Source: Sarcina ventriculi (GTDB lineage: Bacteria; Bacillota; Clostridia; Clostridiales; Clostridiaceae). Taken from it: a stretch of DNA of 64,000 nucleotides. The stretch covers positions 62,001 through 126,000 of the forward strand of contig NZ_UAUL01000009.1 of assembly GCF_900456775.1 (NCBI RefSeq). The letters run 5' to 3'. The stretch's first letter is position 1. Every line of letters begins with the position of its first letter. Shown here in pieces: positions 44,466 through 53,722 of this stretch. Below the pieces are notes generated by a model. The model did no database searches. It saw nothing but the letters and a program-made list of their open reading frames with translations, and had not been told where the DNA came from. A program made the translations under genes and the position numbers.

Positions 44466-46124
44466 ATGATAGCTTGCATGTGTAAATATAGCCCTTTTGC
44501 CATTTTTGAAGGTTTTAATGAAAATGGTATAATTATAGATGATTCAATAGAACAATTTACTGAATCTGAGAAACTTATGCATCCTAGTATGTGTTCTTAT
44601 AGTAAAGGGCTTTTGGATAAAATAATAGAAAGAAAAATAGATAAAGTCTTTTTAGTTAATTGTTGTGATGCTATAAGGAGGCTTAAAGATACTTTAGAAA
44701 AAGTGGATACTATAAAATTTATTTATATAATGGATTTGCCTAAAAAAAATAATTGCTGTTCTAAGGATATATTAAAAAAAGAAATATTAAAATTTATAAA
44801 AGCTTATGAAGATTTTAGTGGAAAAAGATTTGATTTAGACAGATTTAATAAATCTATTTATAAGTATGTATCATCAGAGCCTAAAATAGAGAAAGAATAC
44901 ATAAAGGTATTAGGTGCTAAAGTTTCAGAAGATTTTTTAAATAAGGCTAAAGATATTCTAGATTATCCTTTAGTAAATGATACGTGTTTTAAAAGACATT
45001 ATTTAAGTTATGCAAAAAAATTTGATAATATTGATGATTTAGCTCTATGGTATAGCGAAGAAATGTTGTCTTACACTCCATGTATGAGGATGGATGATAT
45101 AAAGAAGAGAAGGGCATTAGTTGAGGATCCAAATCTTAAAGGAATAATTTATCATACAGTAAAATTTTGTGATCATTATTCATTTGAGTATATGAATCTT
45201 CAAAAAAGCAATATACCAATGTTAAAAGTTGAAACAGATTTAACAAATCAAAGTAATGGTCAAATAAAGACTCGTATAGAAGCTTTTAATGAGCAATTAT
45301 CAGGAGGTAAAGTTAAAGTGAGAGAGGGAATAGATAAAGATAGAGTATATGTTATGGGTGTTGATAGTGGTTCTACATCTACTAATATAGTGATTTTAGA
45401 TAAAGATAAAAATGTTTTAAGTAAAGTAATAGTAAAAACTGGTGCTAGAAGTATGGATTCGGCAAATAAGGCTTATGAAATGGCTTTAGATGAAGCAAAA
45501 TTGAAAAAAGAAGACATATCTTTAATTATTGGTACAGGTTATGGAAGATATAATATTCCTTTTGTTGATGAAAATGTTACAGAAATAACTTGTCATGGAA
45601 AAGGTGCTCACTTTATTAATAATGAAATAAGAACTATAATTGATATTGGAGGACAAGACAGTAAAGCCATATCTATAGATGAAAAAGGAAATGTAAAAAG
45701 TTTTGTTATGAATGATAAATGCGCAGCTGGAACTGGAAGATTTTTAGAAATGATAGCTAGAACTTTAGAAATAGACTTAAAAACTATGTCAGAAGAAGGG
45801 TTATCATATAAGGAAGATTTAACCATAACTAGCGTATGTTCTGTATTTGCTGAATCTGAGGTAGTATCATTAATTGCTGATAATAAAGATAGAAAAGATA
45901 TAATTCATGGAGTTAATAAATCGATAGCTACAAAAACAGTAGGTCTTGTTGACAGGGTTGGTAGAGTAGAAAAATATATGATGACAGGCGGAGTTGCAAA
46001 AAATAAAGGTGTTGTAAAGTGTATAGAAGAAAAACTTGGAACTTCTATTTTTATAGCACAAGAGCCTCAAATATGTGGGGCATTAGGAGCAGCACTTATA
46101 GGACTTGAAAAGATATTAAATTAA
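44466..46124 (+). CDS. Fusion of a YjiM-like domain and a BadF/HgdC-type activator ATPase
   Basis: Residues 1-290 resemble a second dehydratase-type subunit. From about residue 294 the protein is an ASKHA ATPase activator: VMGVDSGSTSTNIVILD (phosphate 1), DIGGQDSKAISID (phosphate 2), and the Cys pair in DKCAAGTGRF near 418 and SVCSVFAESE near 458 that bridges a 4Fe-4S cluster between two activators. The activator hydrolyses ATP and injects an electron. In E. coli the corresponding genes yjiM and yjiL are separate; here the activator carries an extra subunit-like half. It begins ten bases after the first gene. Confidence 0.85.
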   Translation: MIACMCKYSPFAIFEGFNENGIIIDDSIEQFTESEKLMHPSMCSYSKGLLDKIIERKIDKVFLVNCCDAIRRLKDTLEKVDTIKFIYIMDLPKKNNCCSKDILKKEILKFIKAYEDFSGKRFDLDRFNKSIYKYVSSEPKIEKEYIKVLGAKVSEDFLNKAKDILDYPLVNDTCFKRHYLSYAKKFDNIDDLALWYSEEMLSYTPCMRMDDIKKRRALVEDPNLKGIIYHTVKFCDHYSFEYMNLQKSNIPMLKVETDLTNQSNGQIKTRIEAFNEQLSGGKVKVREGIDKDRVYVMGVDSGSTSTNIVILDKDKNVLSKVIVKTGARSMDSANKAYEMALDEAKLKKEDISLIIGTGYGRYNIPFVDENVTEITCHGKGAHFINNEIRTIIDIGGQDSKAISIDEKGNVKSFVMNDKCAAGTGRFLEMIARTLEIDLKTMSEEGLSYKEDLTITSVCSVFAESEVVSLIADNKDRKDIIHGVNKSIATKTVGLVDRVGRVEKYMMTGGVAKNKGVVKCIEEKLGTSIFIAQEPQICGALGAALIGLEKILN

Positions 46125-46159
46125 TTTTATATATAATTTAGAGAAAAGGGGCAAAAATA

Positions 46160-46939
46160 ATGAAAACTAATTATCATACACATAATTTTAGATGTAATCA
46201 CGCTATAGGAAATGTTGAGGATTATATAAAAATTGCTATAGAAGAGGGATTTGATGAAATAGGAATATCTGACCATTTACCACATCCAGGAAAGAATATA
46301 GATAATGAGTCTAGAATGACTTATGAAGAGATTCCAGAATATTTTGCTGAAATTGATGAAGCTATAAAGAAATATGGCGATAAAATATCTATAAAAAAGG
46401 GTATTGAGGGAGAGTATTTTGAAGATTTTAAATGGTTTTATGAAGAGCTTAAACAAAATTATAATATAGATTACATGATACTTGGAGTTCATTTTTTTCC
46501 TTATCAAGGAGAATGGGTTTATGTTGGGCATATAGATTTAACTCCTGAAATATTAAAGGTTTATGTTGATCATGTTATAAAATCAATGGAAAGTGGATTG
46601 TTTAAATATATAGCCCATCCAGATCTTTTTGGAATGTCTTATAGGAATTGGGACGAATACGCAATAAAAGAATCAAGAAGAATTTTTGAGGCTGCTAACA
46701 GATTAAACATGCCTCTTGAAATAAATGTAAATGGAATGAATAGAGCAAAGATTAAATATAATAATGGTCTTAGATATCAATATCCTATAAAAGATTTTTG
46801 GGAACTTGCTAAGGAATATAATGTAAAAGTAATTGTAGGAATAGATGCGCATAAACCAGATAATATGAAAAATTTAAGCAAAGGTATAGAATTTGCAAAA
46901 GAGATAAACTTAGATGTAATAGACCATTTAGAATTTTAA
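46160..46939 (+). CDS. PHP-domain histidinol-phosphatase-like protein
   Basis: This 259-residue PHP phosphoesterase has the metal residues YHTHNFRCNHAIGNVEDY at the N-terminus, GISDHLPHPG near 40, EGEYFEDF near 88, GVHFFPYQG near 113, HPDLFG near 156 and a final VGIDAHKPDN near 233. It resembles HisK, which dephosphorylates histidinol phosphate. No other his genes are near, so another small phosphoester is possible. Confidence 0.88.
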   Translation: MKTNYHTHNFRCNHAIGNVEDYIKIAIEEGFDEIGISDHLPHPGKNIDNESRMTYEEIPEYFAEIDEAIKKYGDKISIKKGIEGEYFEDFKWFYEELKQNYNIDYMILGVHFFPYQGEWVYVGHIDLTPEILKVYVDHVIKSMESGLFKYIAHPDLFGMSYRNWDEYAIKESRRIFEAANRLNMPLEINVNGMNRAKIKYNNGLRYQYPIKDFWELAKEYNVKVIVGIDAHKPDNMKNLSKGIEFAKEINLDVIDHLEF

Positions 46940-46957
46940 TAACTATTGTAAAAAAAA

Positions 46958-46998
46958 TAGGCTATATCAAAACATTATTTTGATATAGCTTATTTTTT
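46958..46998 (+). terminator. Terminator after the PHP gene
   Basis: TAGGCTATATCAAAA pairs with TTTTGATATAGCTTA, followed by seven T. Confidence 0.85.
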
Positions 46999-47124
46999 TA
47001 TATTTTTATGATGTTATAAATAATAAAACAAAATAGTGAAATAATAAAATAGAATTTTAATTTAAAAATTAAAATTATTGAAATAAGTTCTAATAAACAA
47101 AGTAACAATTTGGAGGTATATTTA

Positions 47125-47679
47125 ATGGGAAGGGTTAATTTAGGAAGCACTATAATAAATTATCCTATGCCAGTTGTTTTAATTGGCTCTAAAACAAATA
47201 AAGGTAAATCAGATTTCTTAACTGTATCATGGATTACTATGGTAAGTGAAAATCCATATAAAGTTTTAATTTCTCTTTGTAAAAAACATACTATAAGTGC
47301 TGAAATAAAAGAAAATAAAGCATTTAGTATGTGTGTTCCATCAAAAGAGCAAGTAAAAAATGTAGATTATTGTGGAGTGGTGGGAATGGAAAATTTAAAT
47401 AAAGCAGATTTTTTCCACATATTTTATGGTACATTGGATGGAACTCCTATGATAGAGGAATGTAAATTAAATGCTGAATGTAAAGTTGAAAAAATAATAG
47501 ATTGTGGAAGTCATGAACTTTTCATAGGAGAAATTTTACAAGTTCATGTTGATGATAGCGTAACTTCCGATAAAAAAGTATGTTTAGAAAAAATGCAACC
47601 AATGATTTTAGATACAGATAATAAAAAATACAGAGAAGTAGGAAATATAGTAGATGATGCTTTTAAAAAATATAAGTAA
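47125..47679 (+). CDS. Flavin reductase-like (flavoredoxin) protein
   Basis: The FMN-binding split-barrel fold starts with YPMPVVLIGSKTNKGKSDFLTVSWITMVSENP and KHTISAEIKENKAFSMCVPS. Members reduce flavins or carry electrons. The start is ATG 47125 behind GGAGGT; the alternative TTG at 47110 overlaps this site. Length (184) is normal. Confidence 0.9.
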   Translation: MGRVNLGSTIINYPMPVVLIGSKTNKGKSDFLTVSWITMVSENPYKVLISLCKKHTISAEIKENKAFSMCVPSKEQVKNVDYCGVVGMENLNKADFFHIFYGTLDGTPMIEECKLNAECKVEKIIDCGSHELFIGEILQVHVDDSVTSDKKVCLEKMQPMILDTDNKKYREVGNIVDDAFKKYK

Positions 47680-48026
47680 ATGTTAATATTAATCATTTAT
47701 AAATTATGAATAAAAATACGAAAATATATTGTAAATTTTTATTTAACAATATGAATTAAATGTTAATAAATAAAGGTTAAATATTTTGATAAAAATAAAT
47801 AATAAAAATTTTAATATGTTTATAAATGGCTTTATATAAAGAAAAAACGGGATAAAAATAAAATTATTAACTTAAAAAAAATAATTTGATTGTAAAAATT
47901 AATACAATAACGCAACAGATATTACAAAAAATTCAAATTGATTTTATGCATTTTAAATGATAATATATGCATGAGATTCATAGAGTTTTTTATACATATT
48001 TATAAGTTATTTTAGGGGGAGTTTAC
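47680..48026. other. Intergenic region with weak promoter for the permease
   Basis: This is an AT-rich 347-base gap. TTGATT (47938-47943) and TAATAT (47961-47966) with a 17-base spacer could drive the downstream permease. I see no gene or RNA structure. Confidence 0.5.
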
Positions 48027-49520
48027 ATGAATAAAACTAAAAAAATAGGCATGTATACATTAGTATTAATGATTTTTACATCAGTTTTTGGGTTTACAAA
48101 TATACCAAGGTCATTTTATCTTATGGGATATGGAGCTATACCTTGGTATATAATATCTGGAATATTATTTTTTATACCATATGCTTTTATGATGACTGAG
48201 TTTGGTGCTGCTTTTAAAGATGAAAAGGGTGGTATTTATTCTTGGATGGAAAAATCAGTAGGTAGTAAGTTTGCTTTTCTTGGAACTTTTATGTGGTATA
48301 CATCTAATATAATATGGATGGTAAGTGTAGCATCATCTATATGGGTTCCAGCTTCTAACTTTTTATTTGGAAGTGATAAGACACAAGAATGGGAATTATT
48401 AGGATTAAGTGGTTCAAAACTTTTAGGGATTTTAGGAATTATACTTATAATAACGATAACATATATATCAACTAAAGGGCTTAAAAACATATCAAAAATT
48501 GCATCTATTGGAGGAATATTTGTAACAATAGCTAATATCTTATTATTAGTTGGAGGCATTATTGTTTTAGTTGGTAATGGATTTACTCCGGCTGAACCAA
48601 TTAATTTTCATGCTTTTGTATCTTCACCTAATAAAAATTATACATCTATTATTGGAATGGCAAGTTTTATGGTATTTGCTCTATTTTCTTATGGTGGGCT
48701 TGAGGTAGTGTCTGGCCTAGTTGATGAAGCAGAAAATCCAATTAAGAATTTTCCAAAGGCAATAAAATTATCAGCAATAATAATAAGTGTTGGTTATTGT
48801 ATTGCGATATTATTTGTAGGTTTTTTTACAAATTGGAACAGTATATTAACAGTAGGTAATGTAAATATGGCAAATGTGGCTTACATAGTGCTTAATAATT
48901 TAGGAATTCAGATAGGCAACGTGTTGGGATTTAGTCAAGGAAATGCAGTAATCTTAGGAAACTTTTTTGCAAGATTTATAGGGCTTTCAATGCTTCTTGC
49001 ATTAACTGGAGCATTTTTTACCGTGATTTATTCACCTATAAAACAACTTATAGAGGGAACACCAAATAAAATTTGGCCTAAAAGTTGGACAAAGATTAAT
49101 AAGAATAATATGCCAACTAATGCTATGTGGATTCAATGCGCAGTAGTTGTTATTATAATAGCATTATCAGCTTTTGGTGATAAAAGTGCAAGTAAGTTTT
49201 TAGATTATTTAATACTTATGGGAAATGTATCAATGACAATACCATACATGTTTTTATCTATTGCATTTATATATTTTAAAAAGAAAGAATATATAAATAA
49301 ACCAATAAAGATATTTAAGTCATATAAGAGTGGAGCAATATGGGGAATAATTGTGACATTTATTATTGGGTTTGCAAATATATTTACTATAATTCAACCA
49401 ATTATAGAAGAAAATGATTATTTTTCAACTGTTCTTCAAGTGGCAGGACCGATACTTTTTGTAATAATAGGTTTAGTACTTTATGCTAGATATAAGAAAA
49501 AAATAAATTTAAATATGTGA
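48027..49520 (+). CDS. APC-family amino-acid permease, GadC-like
   Basis: About twelve transmembrane segments span 497 residues. The N-terminal TSVFGFTNIPRSFYLMGYGAI and AAFKDEKGGIYSWMEKSVG match amino-acid/polyamine transporters; the latter is like glutamate/GABA antiporters (GadC). A gadB decarboxylase gene is not present beside it. GAGTT with GGGGGG precedes the ATG. Substrate specificity is inferred only. Confidence 0.82.
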   Translation: MNKTKKIGMYTLVLMIFTSVFGFTNIPRSFYLMGYGAIPWYIISGILFFIPYAFMMTEFGAAFKDEKGGIYSWMEKSVGSKFAFLGTFMWYTSNIIWMVSVASSIWVPASNFLFGSDKTQEWELLGLSGSKLLGILGIILIITITYISTKGLKNISKIASIGGIFVTIANILLLVGGIIVLVGNGFTPAEPINFHAFVSSPNKNYTSIIGMASFMVFALFSYGGLEVVSGLVDEAENPIKNFPKAIKLSAIIISVGYCIAILFVGFFTNWNSILTVGNVNMANVAYIVLNNLGIQIGNVLGFSQGNAVILGNFFARFIGLSMLLALTGAFFTVIYSPIKQLIEGTPNKIWPKSWTKINKNNMPTNAMWIQCAVVVIIIALSAFGDKSASKFLDYLILMGNVSMTIPYMFLSIAFIYFKKKEYINKPIKIFKSYKSGAIWGIIVTFIIGFANIFTIIQPIIEENDYFSTVLQVAGPILFVIIGLVLYARYKKKINLNM

Positions 49521-49548
49521 ATATTAATGTAGGCAACTAGTTAAAATA

Positions 49549-49590
49549 AAATTATATTTAAAGTTAACTTTAAATATAATTTTTTATTTT
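49549..49590 (+). terminator. Terminator after the permease
   Basis: AAATTATATTTAAAGT pairs with ACTTTAAATATAATTT, followed by a T run. Confidence 0.88.
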
Positions 49591-49612
49591 GTCATATAGA
49601 AAGGAGTTATGT

Positions 49613-49780
49613 ATGAGTAATGTTATTTGTAGGTGTCATAAAGTAACGGAAGATGAAATAATAAATTCAATAAAAGAAGGGGCAAAAACTGTTGAAGCAG
49701 TTGGAGAAAAAACAAAAGCTGGAACAGGTTGTGGTGGATGTAAAACAAAAATACAAGAATTAATAAATAAAAATAAATAA
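49613..49780 (+). CDS. BFD-like [2Fe-2S] ferredoxin
   Basis: This 55-residue protein is the (2Fe-2S)-binding domain of bacterioferritin-associated ferredoxin type: VICRCHKVTEDEI supplies CxC and TGCGGCKTKI supplies CxxC. It moves electrons or iron. The start is ATG 49613 with AAAGGAG upstream; a longer frame from 49589 contains this site. No bacterioferritin gene is adjacent. Confidence 0.9.
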   Translation: MSNVICRCHKVTEDEIINSIKEGAKTVEAVGEKTKAGTGCGGCKTKIQELINKNK

Positions 49781-49792
49781 ACAACTATATTA

Positions 49793-49827
49793 AACCTCTA
49801 AGGAAATTATACTTAGAGGTTTTTTAA
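49793..49827 (+). terminator. Terminator after the BFD-like gene
   Basis: AACCTCTAA pairs with TTAGAGGTT, followed by T. Confidence 0.88.
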
Positions 49828-49857
49828 TGATTTTTTCTAATATATTATAATGCATAG

Positions 49858-49888
49858 TTGACTATATATATAAATATTGAGTTATAAT
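49858..49888 (+). promoter_or_regulatory. Promoter candidate ahead of the structured leader
   Basis: TTGACT (49858-49863) and TATAAT (49883-49888) are 19 bases apart, slightly long, about 135 bases before the next start codon. Confidence 0.55.
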
Positions 49889-49894
49889 ATATGG

Positions 49895-50010
49895 ATAGAT
49901 AGCTTTTTAAATAAAATTTTAAGGGGAGCTATACAAAAAAGGATTTAAGATAGCCAAACTACACTTAAAGAATCTTTGTGGCTTTGTGCTCGGGATAGTT
50001 CGAAGGAGGA
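49895..50010 (+). ncRNA. Structured 5' leader of unknown class
   Basis: GAGCTAT (49926-49932) pairs with ATAGTTC (49995-50001). Inside, TAGCC or AGCC (about 49952-49955) pairs with GGCT (about 49980-49983), and CAC-TT-AAAG (about 49962-49970) pairs with CTTTGTG. The structure ends directly at the GAAGGAGG ribosome binding site, so it could control translation. I recognised no known riboswitch class. It may also be only an RNA element of ordinary stability. Confidence 0.5.
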
Positions 50011-50020
50011 ATAATAATTA

Positions 50021-51271
50021 ATGGATAAAAAGAAGACTAAAACAAAAATATTAAAAGAAGAAGTACAAAATATTATTTTTCCTGTAGAAGATGGTTACAT
50101 TAAAGGAGATATTAAAAATTTTAATTATGAAATAGTAACTTTAGATTGTACTGAAGAAGATATAAGCGCTTCTTTAGATGAGAGTATTGTTGTTAGACCT
50201 TATTTTGAATATAAAAATGAAAAGGTCAAAATTCCTGTATTTTTTACTTGTATTAGAGGTGTTTATAAAGATATAGGAGAATATTTAAAACTTATAAATA
50301 TATGCAAAAATGCTAGAAATAATATTTTTATAAAAAATGTTAGTGAACTTTTAAATCAAAAATCTACGACAAGTGGATTGTTTAAAAATACTAAAATAGA
50401 AGAAATTCTTAATGAAAAAATAAATGTTAATATAAATAAAATTAAGGAAACAGTAAGTTCTGTTTTTAATATAAATGAATATAAATATTCTAAGTATTTT
50501 GATAAAGTTTTAAATAAATTTGATGTTGAAAGTATTATAGAATCTAGGGATAAAGGATTATCAAAATATTCTTTAGATATGCAAAGATATTTGTTAAATA
50601 AGTTAAATAAATATTTAAATGGATATTATTTTGTAACTCAAATAGATGATACGGAAAAGTTAAAGCTTTTAGAATATATAACAAGCTTAAATGATGAAAT
50701 AGTATTTAAAATAAATAATTTTGAAATCTCTAATGTTTCACCTAAAATAACATTATTCTTAGAAAATTCTAATTCAATTAATAATTTGGATATACTAATG
50801 CTTGGATATCTACACACATTAGGAATAGATATTTTAATTTTTACTCCAGCTGGTGCGGCTAATTTAGAATATATTTTAAGTAAAAATATGTTTTGTGCTT
50901 TAAATTTAGAAAATATCAATACTAATGTTGATTTAAGAGTGATAAATGAAATAAATAAACTTTTAAAAAAATTTAAAGTTGATGTAATGGAGCTTGATAA
51001 TAGCTTGGAAAACTTAGGATATAATGCTCCGATTAAAAAATATCAAATAAGAATCAATTTATTTAAAACACCTATTTTAAAGAAAATAGGAAAGATAATT
51101 AAGGGATGGCAATTAACCCTTATAGGAACTTTAGGACTTATAATAAGCATAAGTTTAGTATTGTTTAATACAATAACTTTTGTGCCTTTTTTAATAGTTT
51201 TAAAGATTATTGTAGTAATCTTTTGTGCAATTCTTATTTTAGGTGTAAAACTTTTATCGTTAGATATGTAA
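50021..51271 (+). CDS. YceG-like membrane protein
   Basis: The 416-residue protein shows a soluble N-terminal ~350 residues and two C-terminal transmembrane helices (about 355-375 and 383-410). The LDILMLGYLHTLGIDILIFTPAG motif near residue 255 resembles the YceG family, which is linked to a putative tellurium-resistance-type biosynthetic module; the function is unproven. The usual TerD neighbours are absent. A strong GAAGGAGG precedes the ATG but with an 11-base spacer. Confidence 0.6.
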   Translation: MDKKKTKTKILKEEVQNIIFPVEDGYIKGDIKNFNYEIVTLDCTEEDISASLDESIVVRPYFEYKNEKVKIPVFFTCIRGVYKDIGEYLKLINICKNARNNIFIKNVSELLNQKSTTSGLFKNTKIEEILNEKINVNINKIKETVSSVFNINEYKYSKYFDKVLNKFDVESIIESRDKGLSKYSLDMQRYLLNKLNKYLNGYYFVTQIDDTEKLKLLEYITSLNDEIVFKINNFEISNVSPKITLFLENSNSINNLDILMLGYLHTLGIDILIFTPAGAANLEYILSKNMFCALNLENINTNVDLRVINEINKLLKKFKVDVMELDNSLENLGYNAPIKKYQIRINLFKTPILKKIGKIIKGWQLTLIGTLGLIISISLVLFNTITFVPFLIVLKIIVVIFCAILILGVKLLSLDM

Positions 51272-51388
51272 CATAATATAAATATTTTTATATAAAATAT
51301 ATTGAATTTTGTCATAAATAGTCTGTGTCTAGATTATAATATAGAAAGATAAAGATTTTATTCTTATTTTAATCAGATGGTGATAGGT

Positions 51389-51850
51389 ATGAAGGATGTT
51401 ATTTATATCTTAGATTCAAATATAATAATAAATATATGGAATAGTAAAATTAATATTTTAGATGAATTAATAAAAAATAATAATATTAATTTTTTAATAC
51501 CAAAAGAAGTAGCTAAAGAAATATCAGAAAAAGAATTTATAGTTTATCAAGGGACATCTGTTTTATCAGATAGATTTTTAAAACTCTTACCATATATTGA
51601 AGAGGAATTAAATAAAGAAAAAATTAATGATTTTTGTTACAAAATAAAAGCTAAAAAATTATTAAGTGGTATTTATTATGTAAATGGAAATAAATTATCT
51701 AAAACAGATTTTATGCTTTTATATCTTTGTAGTATTAATGAGAATTCAGTTATTGTAACTGAAGATAAAAAATTACTAAAAGCTAGCAAAGATATATTAG
51801 GAAATAATAAAAGCATTAATTTAAAAGAATTTCTAATAAGCTTAAACTAA
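51389..51850 (+). CDS. PIN-domain protein
   Basis: The PIN RNase fold has acidic residues in IYILDSNIIINIW (Asp near residue 8), KEVAKEISEKE, KTDFMLLYLC near residue 112 and VTEDKKLLKAS near residue 128. PIN proteins cleave RNA, often as toxins. No adjacent antitoxin-sized gene is seen, so a VapC role is not supported. The ATG at 51389 is preferred over 51377 because GGTGAT lies just ahead of it. Confidence 0.82.
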   Translation: MKDVIYILDSNIIINIWNSKINILDELIKNNNINFLIPKEVAKEISEKEFIVYQGTSVLSDRFLKLLPYIEEELNKEKINDFCYKIKAKKLLSGIYYVNGNKLSKTDFMLLYLCSINENSVIVTEDKKLLKASKDILGNNKSINLKEFLISLN

Positions 51851-51865
51851 TATAGAATAATAATT

Positions 51866-51901
51866 AGTCATATTTAGAGTTTTCTAAATATGACTTTTTA
51901 A
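51866..51901 (+). terminator. Terminator after the PIN gene
   Basis: AGTCATATTTA pairs with TAAATATGACT, followed by a T run. Confidence 0.85.
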
Positions 51902-52066
51902 CGTCAAATATTTTTTATATGGCGAATAAAAATATTAAAAAAAAGTTATATTAATTTAATTAAATATATTTTTCTTTTGTAAATTTGTATTTTAGAGTCT
52001 AGTTTAATATGATATGATAAAAGATAGGGCAGTAAAAATAAACTATAATGAAAGTGAGGCTAAAAC

Positions 52067-53626
52067 ATGGAGTTTGCCGGTGCAGCTGTAAAGGCTGATT
52101 ATGGAAAAGATTCTACTAAGAAAAGTAACATTAAAAATGTTAGAAAATATTTTGATATGGTAGAAAAACAAGAAGAGACTTTAGATGAACAAACTTGGAA
52201 TGACTTAGATATGGATAATGTCTATAAAAAAGTTGACAGAACTTATAGTAGTGTAGGGGAAGCAGTTTTATATAAAATGCTTAGAAATCCTACTAAGGAT
52301 GAAAAAGTTCTTAAGGAAAGAGATAGGGTTATAAGTTACTTTGATGAAAATGCAAGACTTAGAAACAAATTAAGTATTATGTTTTATAAATTAGGTAGAG
52401 ATAGAAAAAATACTTTTTTAGACATGATACAAGATGAGCTTGTGGTTAATAAGGCTAAATATTTTGTATACAGTTTTTTAGGTAAAATTATGCCAATTAT
52501 ATTAATACTTATGGCTATATTTTTAGGACCACAGTACATAATGGGACTTTTAGTTTTAGCTTGTATAAATATGCTTATAAACAATAAGGAGAAAGATATA
52601 GTTAAATCTCATGGTCTTTTGTATTTAAGAGATATAATAAATGCAGCTAATGATGTGTCTAGTGTAAGAGATGAAAAAATAGATTTTTATTTAGAAAAAG
52701 TTAGAAAATCTCGTAAAGAAATTAAATCAATAGATTTAGCGACTAAATCTATTCAACTTGCTAATATGTGGGGTGGACTTTTAGAGTTCATATCAGTATT
52801 GTTCTTATTAGAAGAAAGTGCATATTATAAAATATCAGACCTTCTTAAAAATAGAAAAGAAACTTTTTTAAATTTATATGAAGATTTAGGAGAAATAGAG
52901 GCTTTAATATCTATAGCAAGTTATAAAAAGAGCATAGAAAATAGATATACAAAACCAACATTTAAGAAAAATTCTAAATTATACATAGTAGATGGAAGAC
53001 ATCCACTTTTAATAGATGGTGTTCCAAATAGCGTAAAAATGAAGAAAAAGGGTATTGTATTAACAGGTACAAATATGTCAGGTAAGTCTACATTTTTAAG
53101 GATGATAGGAATAAATATGATTTTTGCCCAAACATTTTATTTTGCAGTAGCAAAAAAATATGAAGCCCCATTCTTTAGAATAGTAACTTCAATAAATCCT
53201 AATGATAATTTATCAGAAGGAAAGAGTTACTATATGGCAGAAGCAGAAGCACTTTTAAGAATTATAAATGCTTTAAATGATGAAATACCAGTATTTTGTG
53301 CAATAGATGAGATATTTAGAGGAACTAATCCTGTTGAAAGAATAGCAGCATCAGCTGAAATACTTACATATATTAATGAAAGAAATGCAATATCAATTGT
53401 AACAACACATGATAGGGAACTTGTTGATATATTAAAGGATAATTATGAATTCCACTACTTTAGTGAGAGCGTTAGTAAGAAAAATGGATTAAATTTTGAT
53501 TATAAACTTAAAGATGGTGTATCAAAAACTAAAAATGCTATTAAACTTTTAGATTTTATAGGATATCCTAAAGAGATAATTAAGAAATCTTTTGAGAGAG
53601 CTGAAAAAGTAGACGGATTTATTTAA
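52067..53626 (+). CDS. Second membrane-anchored MutS-family ATPase
   Basis: The C-terminal ATPase shows Walker A GTNMSGKST near residue 333, Walker B FCAIDEIFRGTNP near residue 410 and THDRELVDIL. Two hydrophobic segments lie near residues 137-167. A MutS core-like region (DLDMDNVYKKVDRTYSSVGEAVLYKML) comes first. Length is 519 residues. The mismatch-binding and Smr domains are absent. It shares its overall plan with the protein at 2471, although the N-terminal TM pair of that protein is missing. Function unknown. Confidence 0.8.
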   Translation: MEFAGAAVKADYGKDSTKKSNIKNVRKYFDMVEKQEETLDEQTWNDLDMDNVYKKVDRTYSSVGEAVLYKMLRNPTKDEKVLKERDRVISYFDENARLRNKLSIMFYKLGRDRKNTFLDMIQDELVVNKAKYFVYSFLGKIMPIILILMAIFLGPQYIMGLLVLACINMLINNKEKDIVKSHGLLYLRDIINAANDVSSVRDEKIDFYLEKVRKSRKEIKSIDLATKSIQLANMWGGLLEFISVLFLLEESAYYKISDLLKNRKETFLNLYEDLGEIEALISIASYKKSIENRYTKPTFKKNSKLYIVDGRHPLLIDGVPNSVKMKKKGIVLTGTNMSGKSTFLRMIGINMIFAQTFYFAVAKKYEAPFFRIVTSINPNDNLSEGKSYYMAEAEALLRIINALNDEIPVFCAIDEIFRGTNPVERIAASAEILTYINERNAISIVTTHDRELVDILKDNYEFHYFSESVSKKNGLNFDYKLKDGVSKTKNAIKLLDFIGYPKEIIKKSFERAEKVDGFI

Positions 53627-53685
53627 TATGGATTTTTACTACTTATAATATCTTAAAATTATAAGTACAAGAGAGAATCTAAATA

Positions 53686-53722
53686 AAAAACATAGAGATT
53701 TATTAATCCCTATGTTTTTTAT
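53686..53722. terminator. Bidirectional terminator
   Basis: AAAAAACATAG pairs with CTATGTTTTTT, flanked by A and T runs, between the MutS-like gene and the convergent aminoacyltransferase. Confidence 0.85.

Noticed and set aside
49895-50010. T-box or other amino-acid riboswitch ahead of the YceG-like gene
   Set aside because: No T-box consensus (such as AGGGTGGNACCGCG), no specifier loop, and no terminator/antiterminator pair were seen.
51266-51388. Antitoxin gene upstream of the PIN protein
   Set aside because: The gap is too short and holds no plausible start with a ribosome binding site.
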